Below are positions 9,787-18,252 of a DNA stretch of 52,658 nucleotides, piece by piece (within the stretch, counting starts at the first letter, position 1; the number at the start of each line of letters is the position of its first letter). Origin of the DNA: Rhodospirillales bacterium 20-60-12. Its GTDB lineage: Bacteria > Pseudomonadota > Alphaproteobacteria > Acetobacterales > Acetobacteraceae. The notes under the pieces were generated by a model. The model was not told where the DNA came from and did no database searches. It was given only the letters and a program-made list of their open reading frames with translations. The stretch is taken from contig NCAP01000003.1 in NCBI GenBank assembly GCA_002255495.1, positions 1 through 52,658 on the forward strand. Reading direction: 5' to 3'. A program made the position numbers and the translations under genes.

Positions 9787-10440
9787 GTGAATCGACCTCA
9801 TCTCGTGTATTTTGCCGATCCGATGTGCTCCTGGTGCTGGGGGTTTGCGCCCGTGATTAAGGCCATTCGGGCAGAATTTGCGGATCGCCTGCCGATCCGC
9901 CTGGTCCTCGGTGGTCTGCGTCCCGGCACCACAAAGCCCATGGACGGCGCTGCCAAGGCCGGTATGCGCAGCCATTGGGACCATGTTCACACCGCCTCGG
10001 GCCAAATGTTCGATCATAAATTTTTCGACCGGCCAGTGTTTATCTACGATACCGAGCCAGCCTGCCGTGCCGTTGTTCTCGCGCGCCGCGATTCTATGGA
10101 TTTGGCGCTTGATATGTTGGACGCTGTTCACCACGCATTTTATGCCGAAAATCAGGATGTCACCAGCACTGCTGTTTTGGCTAAGATTTATGCCTCGATC
10201 GATGGCGATGAGGCGATGTTTCGGAACATATTTTCAGACCCTGAGCTAATCGCCGAAACGCGGCAGGATTTTTATATCAGCCAGCAAACCGGCGTGACCG
10301 GCTTCCCGACCTTAATTGCCGGTACCGGCGCCGACGCCGCATTCTCACTGGTCACGCAAGGCTATCAAGGCCCCCAAAAAATTCTGCCGGCCCTTACGAC
10401 ATGGTGGCAACGCACCGAGGCGGAGGCTGTTTCACCATAA
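9787..10440 (+). CDS. DsbA-family thioredoxin-fold oxidoreductase (COG3531-like)
   Basis: 217 aa with a thioredoxin-fold active site right at the N-terminus (YFADPMCSWCWGF, CxxC = CSWC), a helical insertion, and the cis-proline loop TGVTGFPTLIAG. This is the cytosolic FrnE/DsbA-like group often annotated as predicted disulfide isomerases; there is no signal peptide. The GTG at 9787 is chosen because homology starts at once (VNRPHLVYFADP). A longer frame reaches 9634 but would overlap the TetR gene. GGAG is about 11 nt upstream. The divergent TetR gene probably controls it. Confidence 0.85.
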   Translation: MNRPHLVYFADPMCSWCWGFAPVIKAIRAEFADRLPIRLVLGGLRPGTTKPMDGAAKAGMRSHWDHVHTASGQMFDHKFFDRPVFIYDTEPACRAVVLARRDSMDLALDMLDAVHHAFYAENQDVTSTAVLAKIYASIDGDEAMFRNIFSDPELIAETRQDFYISQQTGVTGFPTLIAGTGADAAFSLVTQGYQGPQKILPALTTWWQRTEAEAVSP

Positions 10441-10586
10441 AAAGCTGTATCAGGGCATCGAGCGAAATTGTCCCACCGCTTGGAGAGATCAAGGGCCGCA
10501 TGACATCGTGAGCGATCTTGGTTTGGCCTAAGCTTCGTCTGTAATGTCGAGCCACAGGCAACGCTCGATGAGCATGGATATGAGGA

Positions 10587-10682
10587 TGGTAGGGGCGACA
10601 GGACTTGAACCTGCAACCGCGCACTAATCTGGTGCTCTCGTCGGATATAAGCCGACCGCTCTGCCAATTGAGCTACGCCCCC
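10587..10682 (-). tRNA. tRNA with UAU anticodon and long variable arm (tRNA-Ile-like)
   Basis: A 96-nt cloverleaf with encoded CCA. Acceptor GGGGGCG pairs with CGCCCCT (one G-T), T8 A9 are present, the D arm is GCTC/GAGC with loop AATTGGCA, the anticodon stem is GTCGG/CCGAC with loop CTTATAT, and the T arm is GCAGG/CCTGT with loop TTCAAGT; A73. The anticodon TAT should read the isoleucine codon AUA. Between anticodon and T stems lie 25 nt, with a GCAC/GTGC stem and 7-nt loop. Such a type II variable arm is expected only in Leu, Ser and Tyr tRNAs. AUA is usually read by a lysidine-modified CAU tRNA, so this gene is unusual. All core nucleotides are intact. Confidence 0.8.
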
Positions 10683-11010
10683 CAAAATCCTAAAGGGTGG
10701 TGAGCGTCGATATTCGGCTGGAGATGAGCAACAACATTTGTTGGTTATAGCGCAGAGCATGGGGGATGTCACGCCTATTCCCATGCCCGTATTCGTCATG
10801 GCTTTGAGGGCGGGGCGACGGATGTGCGCTGTGTGCGCCCAGCGCCGATGCCGCATGTGCCGCGCGGCGCCCCCACACGCAAGTCGAACTCGTCATCGAG
10901 TTCGCGATGTTTTGCTGTCTCCGGCAGATGCCCTTGTCTGGGCCTGTGTGTCTGTCCACATGCCAAAGCGCGGTGGTGAAACGCAGCTGCCATCGATCGA
11001 CAAGAGGAGA
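10683..11010. other. Gene-free stretch before the glucoamylase gene
   Basis: About 330 bp between the tRNA and the glucoamylase start. The glucoamylase frame stays open through it, but the encoded residues look non-coding (cysteine/arginine rich). It includes a perfect 8-bp hairpin at 10883-10902 (CGAACTCG, loop TCAT, CGAGTTCG) followed by a short T-run. Confidence 0.5.
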
Positions 11011-13407
11011 ATGGTCATCGCCGACGCACCTGGCTTTCCTGGTATTGAGCCCCGCTGGACGACAAGTGCCAAAGATGGTGTCGGCACCGCCCTCTCGCCG
11101 CGGAGTGCCGTGTGGTTTACCCATAGCCACGGCATCGTCAATGAGATCTATTATCCCAGTGTCGATCAAGCCTGCACGCGTGATTGCGAGCTGATTGTAA
11201 CGGATGGTATGGCCGGCGGGTTTTTCGCTGAAGAGAAACGCGATACGATCACTGTGACGCGCCGTTATGCTGATGGCGTTCCTTCGTTCATCATCACCAA
11301 TACGTGCCGGCGAAATCGCTTTACGATCGAAAAGCGAATCACCACCGATCCAGAGCATGATTGCGTCATTCAGCAGATCCGTTTGATCCCGCATGAGGGT
11401 GTGACCGGCTTGCGGCTGTTTGTCCTGCTCGCCCCTCATCTGGTCAATGGCGGCGCGCACAACACGGCGTGGCTTGGAGATTACAAGGGTGCGCCGATGC
11501 TTTTTGCCAGCGGCGATCATGCGGCTTTAGCGTTGGCGTGCTCCGGCGGATTTGCCGAGCGGAGCGTCGGCTTCGTCGGTGCTTCGGACGGTTGGCAAAT
11601 TTTGCATAAACACGGGTATCTGGCGGAGATATATGATCGAGCCGCTGACGGTAACGTTGCCCTGGTTGCTGAAATCGATGCGAAGGCGCCGGTCATTTTG
11701 GCCATCGGGTTCGGGCGGACAGGTGAAACCGCATCGTTCCAGGCTGCCGCTGGTCTGGCGCGGGGCTATGGTCGGATCGAGGCCGAATATGCCGCGCATT
11801 GGCAGGCTTGGCAAAGTGAGTTGCAACCGCTCGATCCGGTGCATCAGAGTGCGCCGCATAATTATTATCGGATCAGCACAACGGTGCTGCGCTGCCACGA
11901 AAGCCCGCTTTTTCCCGGCGGCTCGATCGCCAGCCTCTCGATCCCGTGGGGCGCCAGCAAGGGCGATGATGATCTGGGCGGATATCATCTGGTCTGGCCG
12001 CGCGATCTCGCGGAAACGGCAGGTGCGTTATTGGCGTGCGGGGCGCTGACGGATGCGCGGCGCGCGTTGGATTATCTGCGGGTCATTCAGGAGGCGGACG
12101 GGCACTGGCGGCAAAATTCATGGCTCGATGGTTCAGCCTATTGGAACGGAACGCAGATGGATGAAACCGCGTTCCCGATTCTGTTGCTCGATCTCGCTTT
12201 TCGTCACGGCGCTTTGTCGGAGGCGGAATGGCTGGATTATTGGCCGATGGTGAAGCGTGCTTGTGCCTTTATCGTCAGTCATGGTCCGGCGACAGACCAG
12301 GATCGCTGGGAAGAGAACGCGGGATATACGCCTGCGACGATCGCTGTGGAAATTGCTGCCCTGCTGGCCGGGGCCGATCTAGCTGACAAAGCGGACGAGC
12401 CTCGGATTGCAGAGTTCTTGCGTGACACCGCCGATGCGTGGAACGCCGATATCGAAAGCTGGATGTATGTGCGCGACACTGAGCTGGCAAAGAGGTGCAT
12501 AGTCGCTGGATATTATCTGCGCATTGTGGCCGAAGGCGACCATGACCTCTCGTTGGCGCCGGTTCATGCCCGGATTGACGTGCGAAATCGTCCCACCAAG
12601 GCGGCCGACATGGCGACGGACGAATTGGTCGGCGCGGACAGTCTTGCACTCGTGCGATTTGGTTTACGCTCGGCTGATGATCCGCGCATTCTCGATACGT
12701 TGAAAGTCATTGACCACCTTACCAGGGTTGAGTTGCCGCAAGGCCCGGTTTGGCACCGTTACAATAATGATGGGTACGGTGAGCATGCTGACGGGCGGCC
12801 ATTTGACGGAACCGGGCACGGCCGGGCGTGGCCATTGCTCACCGGCGAGCGGGCGCATTACGCGATTGCCGCCAATGATATGGCGCAGGCCGAGGGGCTT
12901 GTCCAAACGATGGAGAATTGCACGAGTGAGGGCGGGCTGCTGCCCGAGCAGGTTTGGGATGACGCTGATATTCCCGAACGCGAGTTGTATCTGGGCCGCC
13001 CCACCGGTTCGGCCATGCCGCTGGTATGGGCGCATGCTGAATATGTGAAGCTGCTCCGCTCGTTGCGCGATGGCGCGATATTTGATCTGCCGCCGCAGAC
13101 GGTGCAGCGCTACATTGTCGACAACACGCAGCCACGCTGCCGCGACTGGCGCGAGAGCTGGCGGCGGAGCCGGTTGCCGGCGGGACAAATTTTGCGGGTC
13201 GAATTAAGCAGTCCTGGCATTGTAAGGTGGAGCGATGACAACTGGATGACATCACGCGATATGCCGACGACCGATGACGGGCTTGGAATTCATGCAGTGG
13301 CTTTACCTACCGGGTCTCTTGTCGCTGGGCAGAGCGTTATATTCACCTGGCATAATTCACAAGGAAATTGGCGCGGCGTGGATTTCGCGGTTGCGATCGT
13401 TGAGTGA
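11011..13407 (+). CDS. Glucoamylase, glycoside hydrolase family 15
   Basis: 798 aa. An N-terminal beta-sandwich domain typical of bacterial glucoamylases begins almost at once (PGIEPRWTTSAKDGVGTAL, VWFTHSHGIVNEIYYP). The (alpha/alpha)6 catalytic domain includes YHLVWPRDLAETAGAL, the general acid region DRWEENAGYTPATIAVE and the general base region GGLLPEQVWD. The reaction is release of glucose from non-reducing ends of alpha-glucans. No signal peptide is seen after the chosen start, suggesting a cytosolic enzyme acting on storage glucan. The ATG at 11011 has AGAGGAGA directly before it. It stands alone. Confidence 0.93.
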   Translation: MVIADAPGFPGIEPRWTTSAKDGVGTALSPRSAVWFTHSHGIVNEIYYPSVDQACTRDCELIVTDGMAGGFFAEEKRDTITVTRRYADGVPSFIITNTCRRNRFTIEKRITTDPEHDCVIQQIRLIPHEGVTGLRLFVLLAPHLVNGGAHNTAWLGDYKGAPMLFASGDHAALALACSGGFAERSVGFVGASDGWQILHKHGYLAEIYDRAADGNVALVAEIDAKAPVILAIGFGRTGETASFQAAAGLARGYGRIEAEYAAHWQAWQSELQPLDPVHQSAPHNYYRISTTVLRCHESPLFPGGSIASLSIPWGASKGDDDLGGYHLVWPRDLAETAGALLACGALTDARRALDYLRVIQEADGHWRQNSWLDGSAYWNGTQMDETAFPILLLDLAFRHGALSEAEWLDYWPMVKRACAFIVSHGPATDQDRWEENAGYTPATIAVEIAALLAGADLADKADEPRIAEFLRDTADAWNADIESWMYVRDTELAKRCIVAGYYLRIVAEGDHDLSLAPVHARIDVRNRPTKAADMATDELVGADSLALVRFGLRSADDPRILDTLKVIDHLTRVELPQGPVWHRYNNDGYGEHADGRPFDGTGHGRAWPLLTGERAHYAIAANDMAQAEGLVQTMENCTSEGGLLPEQVWDDADIPERELYLGRPTGSAMPLVWAHAEYVKLLRSLRDGAIFDLPPQTVQRYIVDNTQPRCRDWRESWRRSRLPAGQILRVELSSPGIVRWSDDNWMTSRDMPTTDDGLGIHAVALPTGSLVAGQSVIFTWHNSQGNWRGVDFAVAIVE

Positions 13408-13413
13408 TCGCAA
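13391..13413 (+). terminator. Hairpin over the glucoamylase stop codon
   Basis: TTGCGATC (13391-13398) and GATCGCAA (13406-13413) form a perfect 8-bp stem with a 7-nt loop that includes the TGA stop. No T-tract follows, so this is at most a weak or factor-assisted terminator. Confidence 0.35.
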
Positions 13414-13572
13414 TTGACGAATATCCATGTCAGCCCAACAACCGGAGCGATGTAACGCAGCTGAACGATGGAATATTTATCTATTTTGAATATAGATCAG
13501 CCGTGCTCATACTCGCTACAACATTTCATCCGGTTCCCGCCCCGCCGGCACCGACTGCTCGGGAGAGACGCC

Positions 13573-14748
13573 TTGAACGACCTTGTGCAACCCATTGATT
13601 TGAGCCCGCACGCCGCGATCCGCAATGAGGTCAGGAAGCTTTGTGCGGCATTTCCGGGCAGCTACTGGCGCGCATTGGATCGGGATAATTTGTATCCTGA
13701 GGCCTTCGTGCGCGCTCTGGCCGAAGGCGGCTGGTTGGCCGCACTCATCCCCGAGGAATATGGCGGTTCGGGTCTCACTCTGTCATCGGCTGCAGCGATT
13801 TTGGAGGAGATCCAGCGTGCCGGCTGCAATGGGGCAGCCTGTCATGCACAAATGTATATCATGGGTGCGTTGCTGCGGCACGGCAACGCGGCGCAAAAGG
13901 CCGAATATCTGCCCAAGATTGCCAGTGGGGCATTACGATTGCAGGCGTTCGGCGTCACCGAGCCGAGCAGCGGAACCGATACTTTGGCGCTGCAAACCAC
14001 AGCACGGCGGGATGGTGACGAATATGTCGTCAATGGCCAGAAAATCTGGACCTCGCGGGCTGAACATTCCGATTTGATGTTGCTGCTCGCGCGCACAACC
14101 CCGCGCGAGGAGGTACAAAAACGCACCGACGGACTTTCGGTGTTCCTGCTCGATATGCGTGCGGTGAGGGGTTCGCAACTCACCATCCGCCCGATCCGGA
14201 CCATGATGAACCATGCGACCACCGAGGTATTTTTTGATCATATGCGCATCCCCGCGACGGCGCTTATTGGTGAAGAGGGCGAAGGATTTCGCTATATTCT
14301 CTCGGGCATGAACGCAGAGCGGATTCTGATAGCCGCTGAATGCATCGGCGATGCGAAATGGTTCACCGAAAAATCCACAAACTATGCCAATGAGCGCGTT
14401 GTTTTTGGTCGCCCGATTGGGCAGAATCAAGGTGTTCAATTTCCGATCGCCAAAGCCTATGCCCGAATGCGCGCCGCTGAACTCATGGTCGAGCGCGCGG
14501 CCGCCTTGTTCGAGGCCGGCCAGGATTGCGGCGCTGAAGCGAACATCGCCAAGATGTTGGCCGCCGAAGCGTCATGGGAGGCGGCCGAGGCCTGCGTGCA
14601 GACTCATGGCGGCTTCGGGTTTGCCGAAGAATACGACATCGAGCGCAAATTTCGCGAAACCCGCCTTTATCAGGTGGCACCGATCTCCACCAATTTGATC
14701 CTCAGCTATCTCGCCGAGCATGTGCTCGGACTGCCGAGATCCTATTGA
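13573..14748 (+). CDS. Acyl-CoA dehydrogenase family protein
   Basis: 391 aa, a normal length. The middle domain carries AFGVTEPSSGTDTLALQT (FAD/substrate contacts) and IWTSRAEHSDLMLLLART; the C-terminal domain has the YANERVVFGRPIGQNQ and QTHGGFGFAEEYDIERKFRETR regions. Where many members have R..YEGT with the catalytic glutamate, this one reads YQVAPISTNLILSYLAEHVLGLPRS, the pattern of a known subgroup, so the base must sit elsewhere or the chemistry differs. TTG at 13573 follows GGGAGAGA; an earlier in-frame ATG at 13468 adds residues without homology. A 30-codon frame and a hotdog dehydratase gene follow in an apparent operon. Confidence 0.88.
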   Translation: MNDLVQPIDLSPHAAIRNEVRKLCAAFPGSYWRALDRDNLYPEAFVRALAEGGWLAALIPEEYGGSGLTLSSAAAILEEIQRAGCNGAACHAQMYIMGALLRHGNAAQKAEYLPKIASGALRLQAFGVTEPSSGTDTLALQTTARRDGDEYVVNGQKIWTSRAEHSDLMLLLARTTPREEVQKRTDGLSVFLLDMRAVRGSQLTIRPIRTMMNHATTEVFFDHMRIPATALIGEEGEGFRYILSGMNAERILIAAECIGDAKWFTEKSTNYANERVVFGRPIGQNQGVQFPIAKAYARMRAAELMVERAAALFEAGQDCGAEANIAKMLAAEASWEAAEACVQTHGGFGFAEEYDIERKFRETRLYQVAPISTNLILSYLAEHVLGLPRSY

Positions 14749-14840
14749 TGAAAACGCCGCTGGCGCGTGGCGTTCGACGCCATGGCGGCAAGGTGCGTGC
14801 CGTTGGCGAGCATATGGTCACCGGATGGGCACAGAAATGA
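14748..14840 (+). CDS. 30-codon frame coupled at both ends (unknown)
   Basis: The ATG at 14748 shares its A with the TGA of the acyl-CoA dehydrogenase gene (TGATG), and the TGA at 14838-14840 overlaps the ATG of the dehydratase gene (ATGA). The peptide is basic (MKTPLARGVRRHGGKVRAVG...). It may be a translational bridge or the end of a deleted gene; the fragment AVGEH loosely resembles the end of CaiB-type CoA-transferases, but this is a guess. Confidence 0.35.
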   Translation: MKTPLARGVRRHGGKVRAVGEHMVTGWAQK

Positions 14841-15691
14841 ACCAGGACATAGATCTCGATATAGCGGCGCTGCGCCAATGGATCGGCCGCACTGAACTGG
14901 CGCGCGACGTGATCACGCCGCGTCTGGTCGATGAGCTGAACGCGACATTGGATGTCGATGCCGGACATGCGCAGGGCGGCAGCTTGGCACCGCTTGCGAC
15001 CCACTGGTGTTTGGCACCGCCTGCCGCCAGAGCCTCGCTGATCGGGCCTGACGGGCATCCCGCGCGGGGCGGGTTTTTGCCCCCTGTGCCGTTGCCGCGC
15101 CGGATGTGGGCGGGTGGGAGTCTGCGTTTTCATGACAGGCTGCGGGTTGGCGATATCATCGAGCGCACATCGCGGATTGCCGATGTGACAATGAAGGAAG
15201 GCAGCACCGGCCGGCTATGCTTTGTTGCGGTCGACCATGCGTTTCATTCACCGCGGGGCCTGGCGATCGAGGAGCGCCAGGATATCGTTTATCGGGACAT
15301 ACAGGTGGCGGCCGCGACCAAAACGCCACCACCAGCGCCGCTTCCGACGCCGCAATGGCGGCGCGCGATGCGCGCCGATCCGGTATTGCTTTTCCGCTAT
15401 TCCGCCCTGACTTTCAACGGCCACCGGATTCACTATGATCGGGCCTATGTGACACAAATTGAGGCCTATCACGGCCTGATCGTCCATGGTCCATTGCAGG
15501 CGACCTTGCTCATCGATTTTGCGGCCCATGTGAGAGGCTCGGCGCCGAAACATTTCAATTTTCGAGGTGTGCAACCCTTATTCGATTTCATGAATTTCGC
15601 GCTTTGTGCCTCTGAAACACAGAACGGGCTTGATGTGTGGGTTCAAACCGATGAGGGCGTGAAGACCATGGATGCGCAGGCAATATGGTAA
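14837..15691 (+). CDS. MaoC/HTD2-type hotdog hydro-lyase (mesaconyl-CoA hydratase-like)
   Basis: 284 aa with a double-hotdog arrangement. The N-terminal FAS1-like dehydratase part includes FLPPVPLPRRMWAGGSLRFH and LRVGDIIERTSRIADV. The C-terminal part has LLFRYSALTFNGHRIHYDRAY, the family motif with the catalytic His region, then HGPLQATLLIDFA. Relatives hydrate mesaconyl-C4-CoA or itaconyl-CoA, or dehydrate 3-hydroxyacyl thioesters. With the acyl-CoA dehydrogenase upstream it could act in breakdown of a branched or dicarboxylic acyl-CoA. ATG at 14837 is used; ATG at 14825 is an alternative. Neither has a strong ribosome-binding site, which fits translational coupling. Confidence 0.82.
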   Translation: MNQDIDLDIAALRQWIGRTELARDVITPRLVDELNATLDVDAGHAQGGSLAPLATHWCLAPPAARASLIGPDGHPARGGFLPPVPLPRRMWAGGSLRFHDRLRVGDIIERTSRIADVTMKEGSTGRLCFVAVDHAFHSPRGLAIEERQDIVYRDIQVAAATKTPPPAPLPTPQWRRAMRADPVLLFRYSALTFNGHRIHYDRAYVTQIEAYHGLIVHGPLQATLLIDFAAHVRGSAPKHFNFRGVQPLFDFMNFALCASETQNGLDVWVQTDEGVKTMDAQAIW

Positions 15692-16168
15692 GTCGAACGG
15701 GTTAGTGCTCGACCGAACCCAAGCTTGCTCCCATCTATGATTTCGGTATCAAGGCGTATTCAAAGTAATGTGTCTGCGCCAAATATCTCGGGATCCATAC
15801 TCCGGTGAATGCGAAAAACGACGATCCAACCGCGGCCATCGCCGAAGAATGTCGTGGCGGCACTGATTTCGTCTTAATCACGACAACTGCGTTCTGGAGC
15901 CCTTTTCATCTGATGAAAAGCAATCGAACTTGAATTTTGTGAGTAAATTCGTCTATCTGAATGCAGCCTGCGAGTTCGATTTCGATGAATTTAATTCAAA
16001 TTGATCTGCCTCTGCTCGGCGTGCGGTGATAACGGACGTTTCCACTCAGGCAGGCTCGTTGTCAAAATAGGCGTTCTCGCTTGGCGCGGCGGCAAATACA
16101 GGAGTGTCGCTTGCCCATCTTTGGTTGCGTTCTTGCGTCCTATCTCATATGGTCATTAGGATGACAAG
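15692..16168. other. Gene-free stretch with palindromic repeat R2
   Basis: About 475 bp with no credible protein-coding frame. It carries a small hairpin at 15902-15920 and a longer palindromic repeat at 15941-15993, plus the promoter region of the GntR gene. Confidence 0.55.
15902..15993. repeat. Palindromic intergenic repeat R2 (hairpin plus palindrome)
   Basis: CTTTTCAT-CTG-ATGAAAAG at 15902-15920 is the reverse complement of the core of the 3691-3723 hairpin. Then 15941-15993 begins GAGTAAATTCGTCTATCTGAA and ends GATGAATTTA, an imperfect palindrome like R1. Order and orientation are reversed relative to R1, as for an inserted copy in the opposite direction. Confidence 0.65.
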
Positions 16169-16903
16169 ATGGATGAAGTGACGGATTTTTTCTCAGACAG
16201 CCCAGTGCCCCGCTATTCTCAATTAGCCGATCTTTTCCGGCATCGAATAGCGCGTGGCGTTTGGCCATCCGGCACTAAGCTGCCCTCCAATGAAGTTCTG
16301 GCCCGTGAGCATAATGTCGCGCGGGTCACGATCCGGCAGGCGATCGAAATCCTTGCCCGGGAAGGGGTGGTCGAAGCCCAGCAAGGTCGTGGCACCTTCG
16401 TCATTGGGCCGGCCAGCAATGACCGGTGGCTGCGCGTTGAAACGACTCTCGCCAGTCTGGCCGAGGTTTATCGTGATACCGATCCCGAATTGCTCAATCT
16501 CGCGGAAGGCATGCGTGATCCGGGGCTTGAAGCCGCCGACGGGATCAAGGCACCGCACTATTTTTATATGCGGCGCGTTCATGCCCGGCATAAACGACCA
16601 TATTGCATCATTTCGATCTATCTGGATGAGCGCATTTTCAAGAAGGCGCCCGAGGCGTTTCGGACACAAACAGTTATCCCGCTCCTGACCGAGTTGCGCA
16701 GCCCCAAAATCGCCCGTGCCCGCCAGAGCCTCACAATCAGTGCAGCGGACATGGAAACAGCACGCTATCTGGGCATCGCCGTGAATGCGCCGGTCGCCGA
16801 AGTCAGGCGGGTGTTCAATGCGGCCGACGGTACCGTCATCTATCTTGGTGAGGTGACATATCGGGGTGATTTCCTGCATCTTGAAATGGATCTCAAGCCG
16901 TGA
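16169..16903 (+). CDS. GntR family regulator, HutC/UTRA type
   Basis: 244 aa. The N-terminal winged helix is clear (PRYSQLADLFRHRIARGVWP, GTKLPSNEVLAREHNVARVT, LAREGVVEAQQGRGTFV). The rest matches a UTRA ligand domain (IISIYLDERIFKKAPEAF, VAEVRRVFNAADGTVIYLGE). UTRA proteins usually sense sugars, sugar acids or amino-acid breakdown products. It overlaps the enolase-superfamily gene (GTGA at 16900-16903), so it probably controls that enzyme and possibly the neighbouring sugar locus. AGGA lies 6 nt before the ATG. Confidence 0.9.
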   Translation: MDEVTDFFSDSPVPRYSQLADLFRHRIARGVWPSGTKLPSNEVLAREHNVARVTIRQAIEILAREGVVEAQQGRGTFVIGPASNDRWLRVETTLASLAEVYRDTDPELLNLAEGMRDPGLEAADGIKAPHYFYMRRVHARHKRPYCIISIYLDERIFKKAPEAFRTQTVIPLLTELRSPKIARARQSLTISAADMETARYLGIAVNAPVAEVRRVFNAADGTVIYLGEVTYRGDFLHLEMDLKP

Positions 16904-18033
16904 GCGGCGCGGTTCTGCGCAGGCTCGAGACATATGTATTTCGCTATCCCATTGCGACACCGGTGCAGACGTCCTTTGGCATCATGCATGACCGTCCAGC
17001 GGTCTTTGTCCGGCTGGAGGATGAGGATGGCTGTCATGGCTGGGGCGAGGTGTGGTGTAATTTTCCATCCGTCGGCGCGGAACATCGCGCGCGCCTGGTC
17101 AGGGATGTTTTGGGCGAGATGGTCGTCGGTTATGCGCTCAATGACCCGGCATCCCTGTTCAACCATCTCACGCAAGCGACCGCCGTGATGGCACTTCAAG
17201 CGGGCGAGCGCGGCCCCCTGGCGCAGTCTATCGCGGCGGTTGATCTGGCGGCGTGGGACATCATGGCCAAACGCGCAGGCTCGCCGCTCTGGCGCTATCT
17301 GGGCGGTGCCTCACCTCATATCGCCGTATATGCAAGCGGCATCAATCCACAGGAACCAGCGCGCCTCGCGCGGGCAAAATTCGCGGAGGGCCACCGCGCC
17401 TTTAAGATCAAGATCGGCTTTGGCGCGGCCCGCGACATCAGAAATCTGCAGGAGGTCCGGTCCGCTCTCGGTGCCGCGCATCTGGCGGCGGATGTGAATC
17501 AGGCTTGGTCATTCGGCGATGCCTTGGCCATGATACCGTCACTAACAGCGTTCGACCTGGCCTGGCTTGAGGAGCCGCTGCGCTGCGACCGGCCTTGGCA
17601 TGAATGGCGGCAGCTTGCCCAAGCTGGCGCCCCTCCGCTGGCCGCTGGCGAAAATCTGGACACTGCCGCGCAGTTCGGGGCCGCATTGCGAGAGGGAGAT
17701 CTCGCCGTGATCCAGCCCGATGCCACCAAATGGGGTGGGTTCTCGGGATGTCTGCCGGTTGCGCAGGCCATACGAGAAGCCGGCAAAAAGGTCTGCCCGC
17801 ATTTTCTCGGTGGCGGGATCGGTCTTGTAGCCTCGGCGCATTTACTCGCGGCAGCCGGTGGCGATGGCATGCTCGAGGTTGACGCAAATGAAAATCCTCT
17901 GCGCGACCTCATCGCCGGACCGCAATTAACAGTCACGCAGGGCAGGGTTTGCCTTTCCGATCAGCCTGGGCTCGGCATCGAACCTGACCTAGCGTCGATC
18001 GCGCAATATCGCGTGAGACATATCCGTCTTTAG
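16900..18033 (+). CDS. Mandelate racemase/muconate lactonizing enzyme family protein
   Basis: 377 aa of the enolase superfamily. The N-terminal capping domain covers about residues 1-125. The barrel contains the K-x-K motif in AFKIKIGFG, metal ligands in AADVNQAW, LEEPLR and AAGENL, and a histidine in KKVCPHFLGGGIG. The family abstracts the alpha proton of a carboxylate; with K-x-K and a late His, acid-sugar dehydratase or racemase activity is likely. Substrate cannot be set; sugar-acid dehydration fits the aldolase and dehydratase genes nearby on the other strand. The start is GTG at 16900 overlapping the regulator's stop. The stop codon merges with repeat R3. Confidence 0.85.
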   Translation: MSGAVLRRLETYVFRYPIATPVQTSFGIMHDRPAVFVRLEDEDGCHGWGEVWCNFPSVGAEHRARLVRDVLGEMVVGYALNDPASLFNHLTQATAVMALQAGERGPLAQSIAAVDLAAWDIMAKRAGSPLWRYLGGASPHIAVYASGINPQEPARLARAKFAEGHRAFKIKIGFGAARDIRNLQEVRSALGAAHLAADVNQAWSFGDALAMIPSLTAFDLAWLEEPLRCDRPWHEWRQLAQAGAPPLAAGENLDTAAQFGAALREGDLAVIQPDATKWGGFSGCLPVAQAIREAGKKVCPHFLGGGIGLVASAHLLAAAGGDGMLEVDANENPLRDLIAGPQLTVTQGRVCLSDQPGLGIEPDLASIAQYRVRHIRL

Positions 18034-18089
18034 AGTAAAATTCATCCAAGTTGAATCGGTAGGCTCTATTAAGATAAATGGGTTTGCTC
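18033..18089. repeat. Palindromic intergenic repeat R3
   Basis: It begins GAGTAAAATTCATCCAAG and ends ATGGGTTTGCTC, the same arm pattern as R1. The first G is also the last base of the TAG stop of the preceding gene. Confidence 0.6.
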
Positions 18090-18143
18090 GCTAACATAAA
18101 GATTACCCATTGAAATTGATCGACAAAATGAACAAAGAGCGTA

Positions 18144-18189
18144 TCGTTGTATTACGATCACACTCTCGCGCGAGATCGTAATACAACGA
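18144..18189. repeat. Perfect 16-bp hairpin after R3
   Basis: TCGTTGTATTACGATC at 18144-18159 and its exact complement at 18174-18189 enclose a 14-nt loop. It lies between convergent genes and could serve as a bidirectional terminator, but no T-tract is adjacent. Confidence 0.65.
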
Positions 18190-18252
18190 GCCGCTTCAGA
18201 GTCACTTGATCCAATGCGCTGTCCTATGCGGCGCAAGCGCGCTCACAATTCA

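Noticed and set aside
10587-10682. Reading the variable arm of the odd tRNA as the anticodon arm (GAT in CAGATTA)
   Set aside because: That loop lacks the invariant T before the anticodon, while the GTCGG/CCGAC arm has normal loop geometry.
10738-11010. Upstream extension of the glucoamylase frame
   Set aside because: Residues are Cys/Arg-rich and unlike the family; a strong ribosome-binding site stands directly before the ATG at 11011.
3621-18189. CRISPR array as explanation for repeated palindromes
   Set aside because: Copies are few, far apart, variable in sequence and without regular spacers or cas genes.
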